Part shown: positions 19,977-28,550 of the stretch, one piece after another
Numbering within the stretch: the first letter of the stretch is position 1
How the letters are laid out: every line of letters starts with the position of its first letter
DNA from: ATX-6F1 sp943369485
GTDB lineage: Bacteria; Cyanobacteriota; Cyanobacteriia; PCC-6307; Cyanobiaceae
Direction: 5' to 3'
NCBI GenBank assembly: GCA_943369485.1
Contig: CALRNH020000003.1
Span: forward strand, 138,985-202,984
DNA: 64,000 nucleotides
Notes under the pieces: model-generated
What the model saw: only the letters and a program-made list of their open reading frames with translations
What the model was told of the DNA's origin: nothing
The model's database searches: none
Program-made: the position numbers and the translations under genes

Positions 19977-20359
19977 GGTGAAAGAAGCCTCCGAGGGAGG
20001 GTGATGGGAATCGAAGTTGAATGCCGGCCCCCGTTCCTGGGGCTCCACGGCTTGGTCAGGGTTTGAACACCCTGGTGGAGCTTGATGGCCGGTCACAAGC
20101 ACGACCACCCCTGAAGCCTGGGGGGGAAGGGTCGTTGATGCGGAAGAACTGAACGACCTAGGAAAAGGGGAGTTCAGAGGAGAGATCCACCATTTGAGTT
20201 TCTGGTGGAGTAGCCGGTGAGTGTGTGGAGCTTCCACTGGCTTGTATCACCTTACACAGTCAACGCAGAATCAGTTGAGGGCTGGCTGAGGGACGTGCCT
20301 TTCCTCGCCGGTGTTCGTATCGTCGGCTTGCAACCTGATCATCCACAGGCCCAGAGGGA
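19977..20359. other. Regulatory region between glnN and GGDEF-EAL gene
   Basis: No gene supported. The region has lower G+C than its flanks and must contain the divergent promoters. TGTATCACCTTACA near 20244 resembles half-sites of NtcA (TGTA and TACA) but the spacing is six instead of about eight to ten, so I do not call it an NtcA site. Confidence 0.4.
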
Positions 20360-22372
20360 GTGACCGACACCACGACATCCGTTTCCCTCCGTCCCGAGTC
20401 TTTTCTTCTGCTGCCCAAAGACGGGTTGCTTCTGGTGGACAGCCATGGGGTGGTGCAGCATGTCAATTCGATCGCCCGCCAGCGCCTCGGGGTCAGCGCC
20501 CAGAACGCCGATGGTCAGCCATTGGCCTTGTTCTGGCCTGAGCTGGCCGAGCTGATCGGGCGGCGGACCGACTGGGAGACCGGCGGCCCCGTGGACGCCC
20601 CAGTGATCTGGGCCGGTGACCTCATCACCGTGCGCACGTTTCGCACCGACAACGGTTTTGGTGTGGGCGTGCTGGCCGGAGTCCATGAACCCGATACCCC
20701 CGGGACGCGCCAGTCGCTGGTGGAGAGCGTGCTCGAGGCGGTCACCGATGCGGTGGTGGTGACCACGGCCGAATACCTGGATTTCCCCGGGCCGGTGATT
20801 CTCTATGTGAATTCCGCTTTCCTGGCCCAGACGGGTTACGAACTCAAGGAGGTGCTCGGTCGCAGCCCCCGCCTGTTGCAGGGAGTCGAACATGATCCGG
20901 ACAGCAGCAGCCGTCTGCGCGGCGCCTTGCAGAGGGGCGAGCGGGTGAGCATGGAGCTCTCGAACTCCGCCAAGGACGGCAGCACGTACTGGGTGGAAAT
21001 CGATCTGGTGCCCTTGATCGATGAGACCGGCGAGGTGACCCAGTGGGTATCGGTTCAGCGCAACATCTCTGAACGGCGCTCCAACCAGGAGGCCCTGGCC
21101 GAGCAGGCTCTGCATGATTCGGTGACAGGCCTGCCCAACCGTTTGGCCCTCCACTCCCGTCTCGACCAGGCTCTGCAGCGCCTGAACCGTCGCGAGGGAC
21201 AGATGGCCGTGCTGTTCTGCGACTTGAACCGCTTCAAGGAGATCAACGACATGCATGGCCACCATGTGGGCGACCAGTTGCTGGTGGAGATCGCCTCCCG
21301 TTTGAGGGAGGCCCTGCGCCCCGAGGACACCCTGGCCAGGCTCGGTGGGGATGAGTTCGTCGCCATCGCCGAGAACCTGGTGGAGGTGGCCGACGCGGTG
21401 CAGCTGGCCCTGCGGCTCAAGGAACGGCTTGGCGCCCCCTGGTCGATCGACGGCCAGTCCTATCGGCCGACGATGAGCATTGGCATCGCCATGACGGCGG
21501 AGGCGTCGGTGTCGGTGGATGAAATGCTGCGGCGCGCCGATCTGGCCATGTACCAGGCCAAGGAGGCGGGGGGGGGCGGTGTGGCGATCTACGACCGCTC
21601 CGTTGACGAGCAGCTGAAGTTGTCGATCTCGGTGCGTCGCCAGTTGCACGAGGCGATTGAAGGCGGCGGTCTGGTGCTGGAGTACCAGCCGATCGTCGAC
21701 CTCGCCGATGGTTCGATCCACGGTGCCGAGGCCTTGGTGCGCCTGCTGGGAAGCGATGGCGGCCTGATCCCCCCCGGCGACTTCATCCCCCAGGCGGAAG
21801 TCACCGGTCTGGTGGTGCCCCTGGGTGAATGGGTGATCCGTCACGCCTTCGCCGAACTCAGGGCCTGGCGCGACCAGGGGTATCGCTATTCGATGTCGGT
21901 CAACGTCAGTCCCTCCCAGTTGCGGGTGCCGGGCCTGGGTAGCTACCTGCTGGAGCAGGCGGAGCGCAGCGGCGTGGATCCCAGTTGGGTGGCGATTGAG
22001 GTCACCGAAACCGTGCTGATCAACCACCCCAAGGTGACCTTCGACGAGCTGAGCTTGCTGCGGGAGGCAGGGGTCAAGGTGCACCTCGACGACTTCGGCA
22101 CCGGTTACTCCAGCCTTTCCTGGTTGACGCAGTTTCCTGTGGATGCGATCAAGATCGACCAGACCTTCACCGCCGAACTGGGCCTCGATCAACGCAAGAC
22201 GGCGATCATCCGTGCGTTCATTCAAGTCGCCCAGGAACTTTCGTTCACCGTGGTGGCCGAAGGGATCGAAACCGAGCTGCAAAGGAACATGCTGAAGGAG
22301 CTTGGCTGCGAGCGAGGGCAGGGCTACCTGTTCGCCAGACCCTCCCGTTTGGGGCCCTCAAGCTGGGCCTGA
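20360..22372 (+). CDS. PAS-GGDEF-EAL cyclic-di-GMP signalling protein
   Basis: 670 residues, no membrane segment. Order: an N-terminal PAS-like domain (about 1-110), a second PAS domain with PAC motif (about 120-235; VSVQRNISERR), a GGDEF diguanylate cyclase domain with intact RLGGDEFVAI (near 330), and an EAL phosphodiesterase domain with intact GAEALVRL (near 456) and the loop DDFGTGYSSLSW. Both active-site signatures are present, so synthesis, hydrolysis or both are possible. The gene faces the cellulose-synthase-like operon that carries a probable PilZ domain, suggesting local control of polysaccharide output. GTG start. Confidence 0.93.
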   Translation: MTDTTTSVSLRPESFLLLPKDGLLLVDSHGVVQHVNSIARQRLGVSAQNADGQPLALFWPELAELIGRRTDWETGGPVDAPVIWAGDLITVRTFRTDNGFGVGVLAGVHEPDTPGTRQSLVESVLEAVTDAVVVTTAEYLDFPGPVILYVNSAFLAQTGYELKEVLGRSPRLLQGVEHDPDSSSRLRGALQRGERVSMELSNSAKDGSTYWVEIDLVPLIDETGEVTQWVSVQRNISERRSNQEALAEQALHDSVTGLPNRLALHSRLDQALQRLNRREGQMAVLFCDLNRFKEINDMHGHHVGDQLLVEIASRLREALRPEDTLARLGGDEFVAIAENLVEVADAVQLALRLKERLGAPWSIDGQSYRPTMSIGIAMTAEASVSVDEMLRRADLAMYQAKEAGGGGVAIYDRSVDEQLKLSISVRRQLHEAIEGGGLVLEYQPIVDLADGSIHGAEALVRLLGSDGGLIPPGDFIPQAEVTGLVVPLGEWVIRHAFAELRAWRDQGYRYSMSVNVSPSQLRVPGLGSYLLEQAERSGVDPSWVAIEVTETVLINHPKVTFDELSLLREAGVKVHLDDFGTGYSSLSWLTQFPVDAIKIDQTFTAELGLDQRKTAIIRAFIQVAQELSFTVVAEGIETELQRNMLKELGCERGQGYLFARPSRLGPSSWA

Positions 22373-22389
22373 TCCCCGCCAGGAATCGT

Positions 22390-22764
22390 TCAGGCGGCGG
22401 ATGGCAGGCGGGGCAGGGGACCGTCCCGGTCCGAGCGGAAGCTGATCTGCAGACGCGGTGCTTTCTGGCTCACCAGGGTGATCAGGCGTTCGAAGGCCCG
22501 TTGGGTGACGGGGGCGCCTTTGCCCATGGGCTCGCGACTCATGATCACCACATCCAGTTCAGGGCCACTGGCCTGGGGCTGGACATCGGCGAAGAGTTGC
22601 AAGGTCATCCCGTCCGGGGCGGATCGAAACAGGGCACTGAGGTGGGCCGGAGCCTGTTGATCGATGCTGGCCTCGATCTCCTCCAGTACCGGCAGCAGCT
22701 GGGGGATCAGGTCCCGGGCCTGCACCGGTTCGGGGGATTTGAGAACCAGGATCAGCCGCGCCAT
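22390..22764 (-). CDS. Hypothetical protein downstream of glycosyltransferase
   Basis: 124 residues, starting MARLILVLKSPEPVQARDLI, mostly alternating helix and strand with no membrane segment or motif I recognise. It is eight bases downstream of the cellulose-synthase-like gene on the same strand and is probably the last gene of that operon. A regulatory or assembly role in polysaccharide production is inference from position only. Confidence 0.6.
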   Translation of the reverse strand: MARLILVLKSPEPVQARDLIPQLLPVLEEIEASIDQQAPAHLSALFRSAPDGMTLQLFADVQPQASGPELDVVIMSREPMGKGAPVTQRAFERLITLVSQKAPRLQISFRSDRDGPLPRLPSAA

Positions 22765-22772
22765 GGGGCTCC

Positions 22773-24977
22773 TCAGTGAGGCTCCATCTTGCCCTGCGGC
22801 GGGCGCGGCACGATCTTCCAGGTGCTCGCCAGGAGCGTGAGCAGGGCATCGACGGTGCCCATGCGTCGGGGTCTCTGGTACCAGGCGGTGCCGTCGTACA
22901 GCAAGGCGATCAGGGCGCTCAGCTCTGGCTCGCTCAGGGGGTCGAACGCCAGTTGAACCTGCCGGGAGCCCCCCCGGCGCTGATCAGATCGTGTCCGCAC
23001 CGGTAGTTCGATGTGCTCTTCCACCAAGGTCAGCAGGCCACGGAGACCATCCGGGGCGCTGAAGGCCCCGTGGTTCAGCTCCAGTGAGGCACCCGATTCG
23101 GAGACCTCCGTGGTGGTGCCCCAGAGCTCCTGATCACCCAACCTGAGGCGGGCGATGCGTTGAAGGGGGAACCGATCGCTCTGGCGTGCCACGGGCCGAT
23201 CGACGCAGGCCAGCAGGCAGGTGAGCACCACCCAGGCGTTGTAGAGGTTCCAGGCGAGCATCAGGCCTTCTCCCTCGAACGGCTGCCGGCTCCAGCTGGG
23301 GAGCACCAGGGGCAGCCCGTAGAACAGCACCAGGCTCACCACCAGCACCGTGAGGTGGCCGATGAACGGCCAGGCCAGGCCCACGTCCAGCTGGCCGCCG
23401 CTGCGGCTCACATCCTTGTTGGTGACCACGCTGCCCAGGATCCGGAAGGGGCTGAGCAGGATCTGGACGATGCGTCCGACGGCCGGAAAGCAGAACAGCG
23501 ATTCGTAAACCTCGTTCCAGAACTGGAAATGATGGTGATCGGTCAGCCAGGTGGTGAGGGTATACATCAGGATCACGAAAGGCAGCCCGTAGGCCACGTA
23601 TTCGATCGGCGGGGCGGCGATCAGCGTGAACCCCAGAACCAGGCTGGCAAGGGGAAAGAGCAGATACACCAGCCTGAAGAAGGGTGTAAAAAGACTGATC
23701 AGCAGATTGAAATAGAAACTCTTCTGGCCGAGGTTCAGTTTGCTCCAGATTGGTAACTCCTTGCCCGAGTAGTAGATCTGGAAGTTTCCCTGCATCCAGC
23801 GCAGGCGTTGGTCGAGATAATCGCGAAAGCTGCGTGGCACTTCCCCGAGGCTGAGGATTTCATCGAGATACACCATCCGCCAGCCCCTGGTGAGCAACTT
23901 GGTGCCTGTCTGATGATCTTCGATGATGCAACTTGTCACATATCCTCCCAATGATTCAATCGCGCTGCGGCGTGCCACGTAGGAAGTGCCGCAACAGATC
24001 ACGGCGTTGAAGTTGTCGCGGATCACCTGTAGGTAATGAAAGAAGTAATCCATGTCATCGGGCATCACTGATTCCAGCCCGAGGTTGCGGTTATGAAAAT
24101 CGGAGTTGAAGTAGTGCTGGGGGGTCTGAACCAGGGCGACGCCCGCATCCTGGAAGAAGCCGACGGTGCGCTCGAAAAAGTTCCGGAAGGGAACAAAGTC
24201 GCAGTCGAAGACGGCGATCAGCTCGGCGGAGGTGTGGGCGAGGGCGTAATTCAGGTTGCCGGCCTTGCGGTGGCTGTTGTCCGGCCGGCTGAGGTACCCA
24301 ACCCCCAGGCGATCGGCCAGTGCGGCGATGGAGGGCCTGTGGCCGTCATCGAGGATCGTGATCGTTTTGTGCTGGTAGCGGATGTTCTTGCTGGCGAGGA
24401 CGCAGCGCTGGATCAGCCGTTCGGATTCGTTGTAGGTGGGAATCCAGATGTCCACGCCTGGTTGCTGCTCCTGGGCCCAGCGGGCCAGTCGGCTGGCCTC
24501 GCGCCGGCGGCGGTTGGGCTCGAACACCACCGATGGCACGAACTGCACCGTGCTGGTGATCAGGTAGACGGCTTCGCAAACAAACAGCGTGAGGCTGAAG
24601 ACCAGGCTGATCGGATGGGCTGAGTTGATCGTGGTGCTGCGCCAGATGAAGTAACGCAGGCCCACCAGCGACAGCACGGTGAGCACCAGGGCATGGCTCC
24701 AACGCGTCCGAGGCAGCAGGTTCACCCCCAGAGCCATTCCCAGGGCGAGGACCACGGGGAGCACCGCATCGAGCCAGAGGTCTTTGACCTGCCATTGCTC
24801 CGGCAGGGCACGGTCACTGAGCGGGTTCAGCTGCAGGGATCCCAGCCAGCCAGGCTGCAGGTTCACGAGCAGCAGGGCGCCGATCAGCACCAGGATCGAG
24901 GCCAGCAGCAGCCACCAGGCCCATGGTGAGATGGCGGGAGTGCGCAAGCTGAGGGGGCCAGGCCGCGGGCGGCTCAT
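22773..24977 (-). CDS. Cellulose-synthase-like glycosyltransferase with PilZ-like domain
   Basis: 734-residue GT2 membrane enzyme of the BcsA type, polymerising a beta-glucan or similar chain while moving it across the inner membrane. Catalytic residues are visible: DDG at 210-212, DCD at 258-260, ED at 353-354 and QRLRW at 390-394. Membrane helices lie before (20-42, 73-90, 98-112, 123-150) and after (about 415-560) the transferase. The C-terminal part holds a PilZ-like domain, with RFPLQRIARL and the TEVSESGASL turn, suggesting cyclic-di-GMP activation. It overlaps the HlyD-like gene by four bases. Similar synthase-HlyD pairs occur in cyanobacterial cellulose-like polysaccharide export. Confidence 0.93.
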   Translation of the reverse strand: MSRPRPGPLSLRTPAISPWAWWLLLASILVLIGALLLVNLQPGWLGSLQLNPLSDRALPEQWQVKDLWLDAVLPVVLALGMALGVNLLPRTRWSHALVLTVLSLVGLRYFIWRSTTINSAHPISLVFSLTLFVCEAVYLITSTVQFVPSVVFEPNRRRREASRLARWAQEQQPGVDIWIPTYNESERLIQRCVLASKNIRYQHKTITILDDGHRPSIAALADRLGVGYLSRPDNSHRKAGNLNYALAHTSAELIAVFDCDFVPFRNFFERTVGFFQDAGVALVQTPQHYFNSDFHNRNLGLESVMPDDMDYFFHYLQVIRDNFNAVICCGTSYVARRSAIESLGGYVTSCIIEDHQTGTKLLTRGWRMVYLDEILSLGEVPRSFRDYLDQRLRWMQGNFQIYYSGKELPIWSKLNLGQKSFYFNLLISLFTPFFRLVYLLFPLASLVLGFTLIAAPPIEYVAYGLPFVILMYTLTTWLTDHHHFQFWNEVYESLFCFPAVGRIVQILLSPFRILGSVVTNKDVSRSGGQLDVGLAWPFIGHLTVLVVSLVLFYGLPLVLPSWSRQPFEGEGLMLAWNLYNAWVVLTCLLACVDRPVARQSDRFPLQRIARLRLGDQELWGTTTEVSESGASLELNHGAFSAPDGLRGLLTLVEEHIELPVRTRSDQRRGGSRQVQLAFDPLSEPELSALIALLYDGTAWYQRPRRMGTVDALLTLLASTWKIVPRPPQGKMEPH

Positions 24978-26251
24978 CGCTCGAAGCTGACCCGTGCCGT
25001 GAAACCCACGTAGCAGAACTTCAGGGGGGGAGCGGGGATGTCGTTGAGGATCCGCACGCGGACCTGGCTTTCGCGGGCGAGGTTGATCGGGATCGGGTTG
25101 GTGTCATCCTTCAGGGACACTCGGCCAAGGCCAGAGCGGATGTAGGCCACTTCACCACGCAGGTCGAGGGAGTCGCCCACCAGGTCAATCCGGGCCGGGC
25201 TGCCGATGCGCACGCGGTTGAGATCACTTTCCTTGACGAAGGTGGTGATGAAGCGGTCCTTGCAATCGATCATCTGCAGTACTGGCGCCTCGGCCCGCAC
25301 GGTGTCCCCCTGGTTGGCCAGCAGCTTCCAGATCACGGCCTGGCGCGGGCTCACCAGCGTGCTCTCCGATTGAAGGCCGCGGGCGATCCCGGCGGTCTCC
25401 AGCTGCCTGGTCAACCCCTCAACCCGCTTGGCCTGGGTGCGGCGCCGGCCCTCGAGTCGCTGCAACTTGAGCTTGGATTCCTGCAGCCGTACCGCGGGGT
25501 CGAAGTTGCTGCGGGTGGTGGTCAAGGTGAGGTTCTTGCGAGCAGCCGCCACCACGCTCTTCTGACCGGCCAGGCGTTCCTCGAGGGCCGCCAATTGCTC
25601 CCGCTCACGGGCGAGGTCCGTGCTGGCCCGGTCCACCACCGTTTCCGCCACCGCCCCGGCGCGAAACAAGGTCTGTTGACGCTTGAGATCCCGATCGATG
25701 AAGGCCACCTCCTCCCGGGAACGACGCAGCTCCGCCTCCAATCGCTGGAGCTCCCGGCTGCTGCGCTCGATCTCCAGTTCCTGTTGCTGGTCTGCATCTT
25801 TTCGGATGGTCTCCACCAGCAGCCGCTGCTTGGCCACCTCCTCGTCAAGCTCCTCCAGGTCGCTGCTTGCCGTGAGCAGGGAGGTCTTGAGGTTGCGAAC
25901 CTCCTGGCCGCTGGCGCGGGTGTCTTCGACCCGACCCAGGGACTGGCCAGCGCTGACGGCGTCGCCGGCCTTGACCTTGAGTTCCACCAGAATTCCGCTG
26001 ATCGGCGTCTTGATCTCGATCGAGGTGGCTTCCACCACCGCATCCCTGGATCGGGCGGTGAGGAAGTTGGCCAGCACCGCCACAGCCGTCACCGCGAGGC
26101 CGCAGGCGAGGGTGAGGATCACCACGTTGGCCGTGCGGCTACGACGGATCGGCTCCTGTTCAGCGTCTCTGGTGCCGCTCACCTCTTCTTCGCTGCCTCC
26201 GCCGGGTGGGGTGATGGCGTCCGGTGGCCCTTCAGGGATCTGGGGGGACAT
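24974..26251 (-). CDS. HlyD-type membrane fusion protein
   Basis: 425 residues. One membrane helix (about 43-64), a biotinyl-lipoyl half-domain with IEIKTPISGILVELKVKAGD, a long coiled coil (about 115-290), the second half-domain, and a beta-barrel region with VRIGSPARIDLVGDSLDLRG. Such proteins bridge an inner-membrane exporter to an outer-membrane channel. The gene is translationally coupled (ATGA overlap) with the cellulose-synthase-like transferase, so it probably forms the periplasmic duct for the polysaccharide. No BcsB-type subunit or TolC is seen nearby. Confidence 0.9.
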   Translation of the reverse strand: MSPQIPEGPPDAITPPGGGSEEEVSGTRDAEQEPIRRSRTANVVILTLACGLAVTAVAVLANFLTARSRDAVVEATSIEIKTPISGILVELKVKAGDAVSAGQSLGRVEDTRASGQEVRNLKTSLLTASSDLEELDEEVAKQRLLVETIRKDADQQQELEIERSSRELQRLEAELRRSREEVAFIDRDLKRQQTLFRAGAVAETVVDRASTDLAREREQLAALEERLAGQKSVVAAARKNLTLTTTRSNFDPAVRLQESKLKLQRLEGRRRTQAKRVEGLTRQLETAGIARGLQSESTLVSPRQAVIWKLLANQGDTVRAEAPVLQMIDCKDRFITTFVKESDLNRVRIGSPARIDLVGDSLDLRGEVAYIRSGLGRVSLKDDTNPIPINLARESQVRVRILNDIPAPPLKFCYVGFTARVSFER

Positions 26252-26774
26252 CCTGACTAAGACCTTCGGCCAAGATTAGCGATCGTCGCCACTGGGCCAT
26301 CCCACCGCCGCGCCCCCGGGCACTGAGGACGGTGCCGTCGGCCTCCAGGCCGATCAGGGCGAAGAAGGGAAGCGATTTCACCGCCGCCGTCTCGAACGGT
26401 TCGCCAGCCGGAAGGGTTCGATCCAGGGCGCGCCAGGGGCCCACCAGAAGCTCCAGGCGCTCGAAGCGGAAAACGAGCAGAGGGCGCCGGCCCTGCAACC
26501 GGGCGGGCCCCTGGAAGAGAAGTTGCAGGGCCCCGATCCGCACCGAATTGAGCAGCCGCAGGGCGGCACCACCTGGAGACCCCGGAGGGTCCGCCGCGCG
26601 GATCTCCAGTTGGGCCCCCAGACCCCTCAGCAGGGCGCCATTGAGACGTGACGGCTCAGTGCCGCGCCTGGGCCACACCTCCTCCAGGCGCCAGACCCCG
26701 AAGAGATCAGCTGCGCTCAGGCCACTGCCCAGCCGCCGGCTGTGCCGCTCTCGATCTGGCAACGAAGCTCCCAT
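26232..26774 (-). CDS. Fibrillin/PAP-like hypothetical protein
   Basis: 180 residues. The core, LFGVWRLEEVWPRRG followed by a beta-rich middle and ALIGLEADGTVLSARGRGGG near the C-terminus, resembles the lipocalin-like PAP/fibrillin proteins of plastids and cyanobacteria, which associate with membranes and lipophilic compounds. The match is by pattern only and is weak. It overlaps the HlyD-like gene start by 20 bases on the same strand, so it may be the first gene of that operon. Confidence 0.55.
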   Translation of the reverse strand: MGASLPDRERHSRRLGSGLSAADLFGVWRLEEVWPRRGTEPSRLNGALLRGLGAQLEIRAADPPGSPGGAALRLLNSVRIGALQLLFQGPARLQGRRPLLVFRFERLELLVGPWRALDRTLPAGEPFETAAVKSLPFFALIGLEADGTVLSARGRGGGMAQWRRSLILAEGLSQDVPPDP

Positions 26775-26896
26775 CCCCCCATTCTGGGCCCGTGGCGCCG
26801 ATCCCTTCGCGGACCTTGGATGGGATCGGGAGCACCAACGGCAGCTCGAGCACTCTGTGGTGAGAGGCTTGGCTTCCTACGGCCTGACCCGCAGCC

Positions 26897-27451
26897 ATGG
26901 CCCCCTTGACCACCCGAGTGCGTGGCGGCTTCTGGCTGCCGATCCTGGTGCTGGCGGTTCCCTGGGGCCAGGAGCTGATCGATCAGGTTGTCTTCGGCGG
27001 CCAGTGGAACCTGCCCATGGAGCCCGGCGGCTCGTTTCTCGGGGTGCTCACCGCCCCGTTCAGCCACGCCGGCTTCGCCCACCTGATCAGCAACTCCCTT
27101 TGGTTCCTGCCCCTCTCGTGGCTGGTGCTCCTTCAGGGCCGCCGTGACTACCTGGCGGTGTGGCTGGGGGTCTACCTGATGGCGATCCCCGTCTGGCTGT
27201 TCTGGCCCAACGGCAGCCATGGGCTCTCGGGGGTGGTCTACGGGCTGCTGGGCTATCTGCTGCTGGTCGGTTGGCTGGAGAAACGCCTGCTGTCATTGCT
27301 GCTCTCGCTGTTTGCCTTGCTCAGCTACGGAGCCTTGCTTCCCAGCCTGCTGCCCTTCCTCAGTCCGCCGGGGGTGAGTTGGATCGGCCACCTTTCGGGC
27401 TTCGCGGGAGGCGTGTTGGCGGCCTTCGCCGTGCACAGAGAGCCGACCTAG
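26897..27451 (+). CDS. Rhomboid family intramembrane serine protease
   Basis: 184 residues with six predicted membrane helices. Active-site elements are complete: HLISN (His62-Asn66) in helix 2, the catalytic GLSG with Ser111 in helix 4, and His165 in WIGHLSGFAGG of helix 6. The enzyme cleaves transmembrane substrates within the lipid bilayer. It starts with ATG at 26897 and is followed 30 bases later by the SIMPL-domain gene on the same strand. The substrate is unknown. Confidence 0.92.
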   Translation: MAPLTTRVRGGFWLPILVLAVPWGQELIDQVVFGGQWNLPMEPGGSFLGVLTAPFSHAGFAHLISNSLWFLPLSWLVLLQGRRDYLAVWLGVYLMAIPVWLFWPNGSHGLSGVVYGLLGYLLLVGWLEKRLLSLLLSLFALLSYGALLPSLLPFLSPPGVSWIGHLSGFAGGVLAAFAVHREPT

Positions 27452-27481
27452 GTTGGAATCTCTACCCCTCCCTGATAGGCG

Positions 27482-28246
27482 ATGGCGGATTCGGACCCTG
27501 GCTGGCTTGAGCGTGGTTGGCGGACCCTGCGGCGCACCCCTTCCCTGGTCATTGCCATGGCGGTGCTGAGTCTGGGGCTTGTGGTGTCCAGTTCTGTGCT
27601 GATCAAGGGCTTCCGTCAGGCCAATGACAGCATCACCGTCACCGGCGCCAGCACCGAGCGGATTCGCAGTGACGCGGTTGACTGGACCCTGGAGGTGCGC
27701 CAGGGCGGCGTCAGTCAGGGGGACTCCTACAAGGGGCTTCTGCCTGTCGTGGCCACCACCACTGCCTTCCTGCGCGCCCAGGGGTTGACGGAGGCCGAGG
27801 TGCAGCTTGGGGCCGTCAAGTCCGAACGCGACGACGTGCGCGACCCGCGCACCGGCGAGCTGCGCTCCAGCATCTGGACCAGCCGTCAGCCGATCCTGGT
27901 GGCCAGTGCCCGGGTCGAGAAGGTGGCCCAGGTGGCCCGGGCCGCCGCCCAGTTGATCGGCGAGGGCGTGCCTCTCACCATCAACGATCCTGCCTACACC
28001 TACGGACGGCTGGCCGAAAAGCGCGTGGACATGCTCGCCAAGGCCACCCGTGATGCCAGGGCGCGGGCCCGGGCCATCGCCGCGGAAGCCGGCGCCCGCA
28101 TCGGGGCAATCGTGAATGCCGATACGGGTTCGTTCCAGATCACTGCCCCCAACTCCACCGAAACCGGGGATACGGGCTCCTACGACACGCGCACGATCGA
28201 CAAGGACATCACCGCCGTGATGGCGGTCACTTTCCGGGTGGAGTGA
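27482..28246 (+). CDS. SIMPL (DUF541) domain protein
   Basis: 254 residues with an N-terminal signal anchor (about 22-40, SLVIAMAVLSLGLVVSSSVL). The rest is a periplasmic SIMPL/DUF541 domain: the opening strand ITVTGASTERIRSDAVDWTL, the DARARARAIAAEAGARIG helix and the terminal DKDITAVMAVTFRVE strand, all typical. Members include the E. coli protein YggE and form ring-like oligomers, with roles in oxidative or envelope stress. ATG at 27482. Probably cotranscribed with the rhomboid gene. Confidence 0.9.
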   Translation: MADSDPGWLERGWRTLRRTPSLVIAMAVLSLGLVVSSSVLIKGFRQANDSITVTGASTERIRSDAVDWTLEVRQGGVSQGDSYKGLLPVVATTTAFLRAQGLTEAEVQLGAVKSERDDVRDPRTGELRSSIWTSRQPILVASARVEKVAQVARAAAQLIGEGVPLTINDPAYTYGRLAEKRVDMLAKATRDARARARAIAAEAGARIGAIVNADTGSFQITAPNSTETGDTGSYDTRTIDKDITAVMAVTFRVE

Positions 28247-28282
28247 TTCGTCTGGGCTGGGCGGCGTGATTGAACCGAGCGC

Positions 28283-28546
28283 TCAGAACGGATCGCGCTC
28301 GATTCCCACGCCGCTCGGGGCGAACAGGAAGATCAGATCATCCAGTTGCTCCTGGTGGCCGTCGATGGCGAACACGCCGCCGGCGACGAAGTCGGCGGCC
28401 CGCTGGGCTTCCGAGCGCTCCATGGCCGAGAGGTTCAGCAGCACCGTCTTGCGCTCGCGCACGGCCAGCACCGCTTCGGAGACCTCCTCGAAGCGGCGCG
28501 GCTGCATCAGGACCACCTCGTGGCCCCCCTCGGCAAAGCGGGTCAT
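28283..28546 (-). CDS. sepF: Minimal SepF-like protein
   Basis: 87 residues from ATG at 28546, four bases after the stop of the RND pump gene. It consists almost entirely of the SepF core: EVVLMQPRRFEEVSEAVLAV, RKTVLLNLSAMERSEAQRAA and DFVAGGVFAIDGHQEQLDD, ending IFLFAPSGVGIE. SepF anchors FtsZ at the division site; the usual N-terminal amphipathic membrane-binding helix and linker (around 80-100 residues) are missing. An in-frame ATG at 28615 lies inside the pump gene and adds only a basic stretch. Probably a truncated paralogue, with the normal division copy elsewhere. Placement in an efflux operon is unusual. Confidence 0.8.
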   Translation of the reverse strand: MTRFAEGGHEVVLMQPRRFEEVSEAVLAVRERKTVLLNLSAMERSEAQRAADFVAGGVFAIDGHQEQLDDLIFLFAPSGVGIERDPF

Positions 28547-28550
28547 GTGT

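Noticed and set aside
20238..20256. Possible NtcA site TGTA-N6-TACA near glnN
   Set aside because: Spacing is six rather than the eight to ten required for NtcA, and it is over 500 bases from the glnN start.
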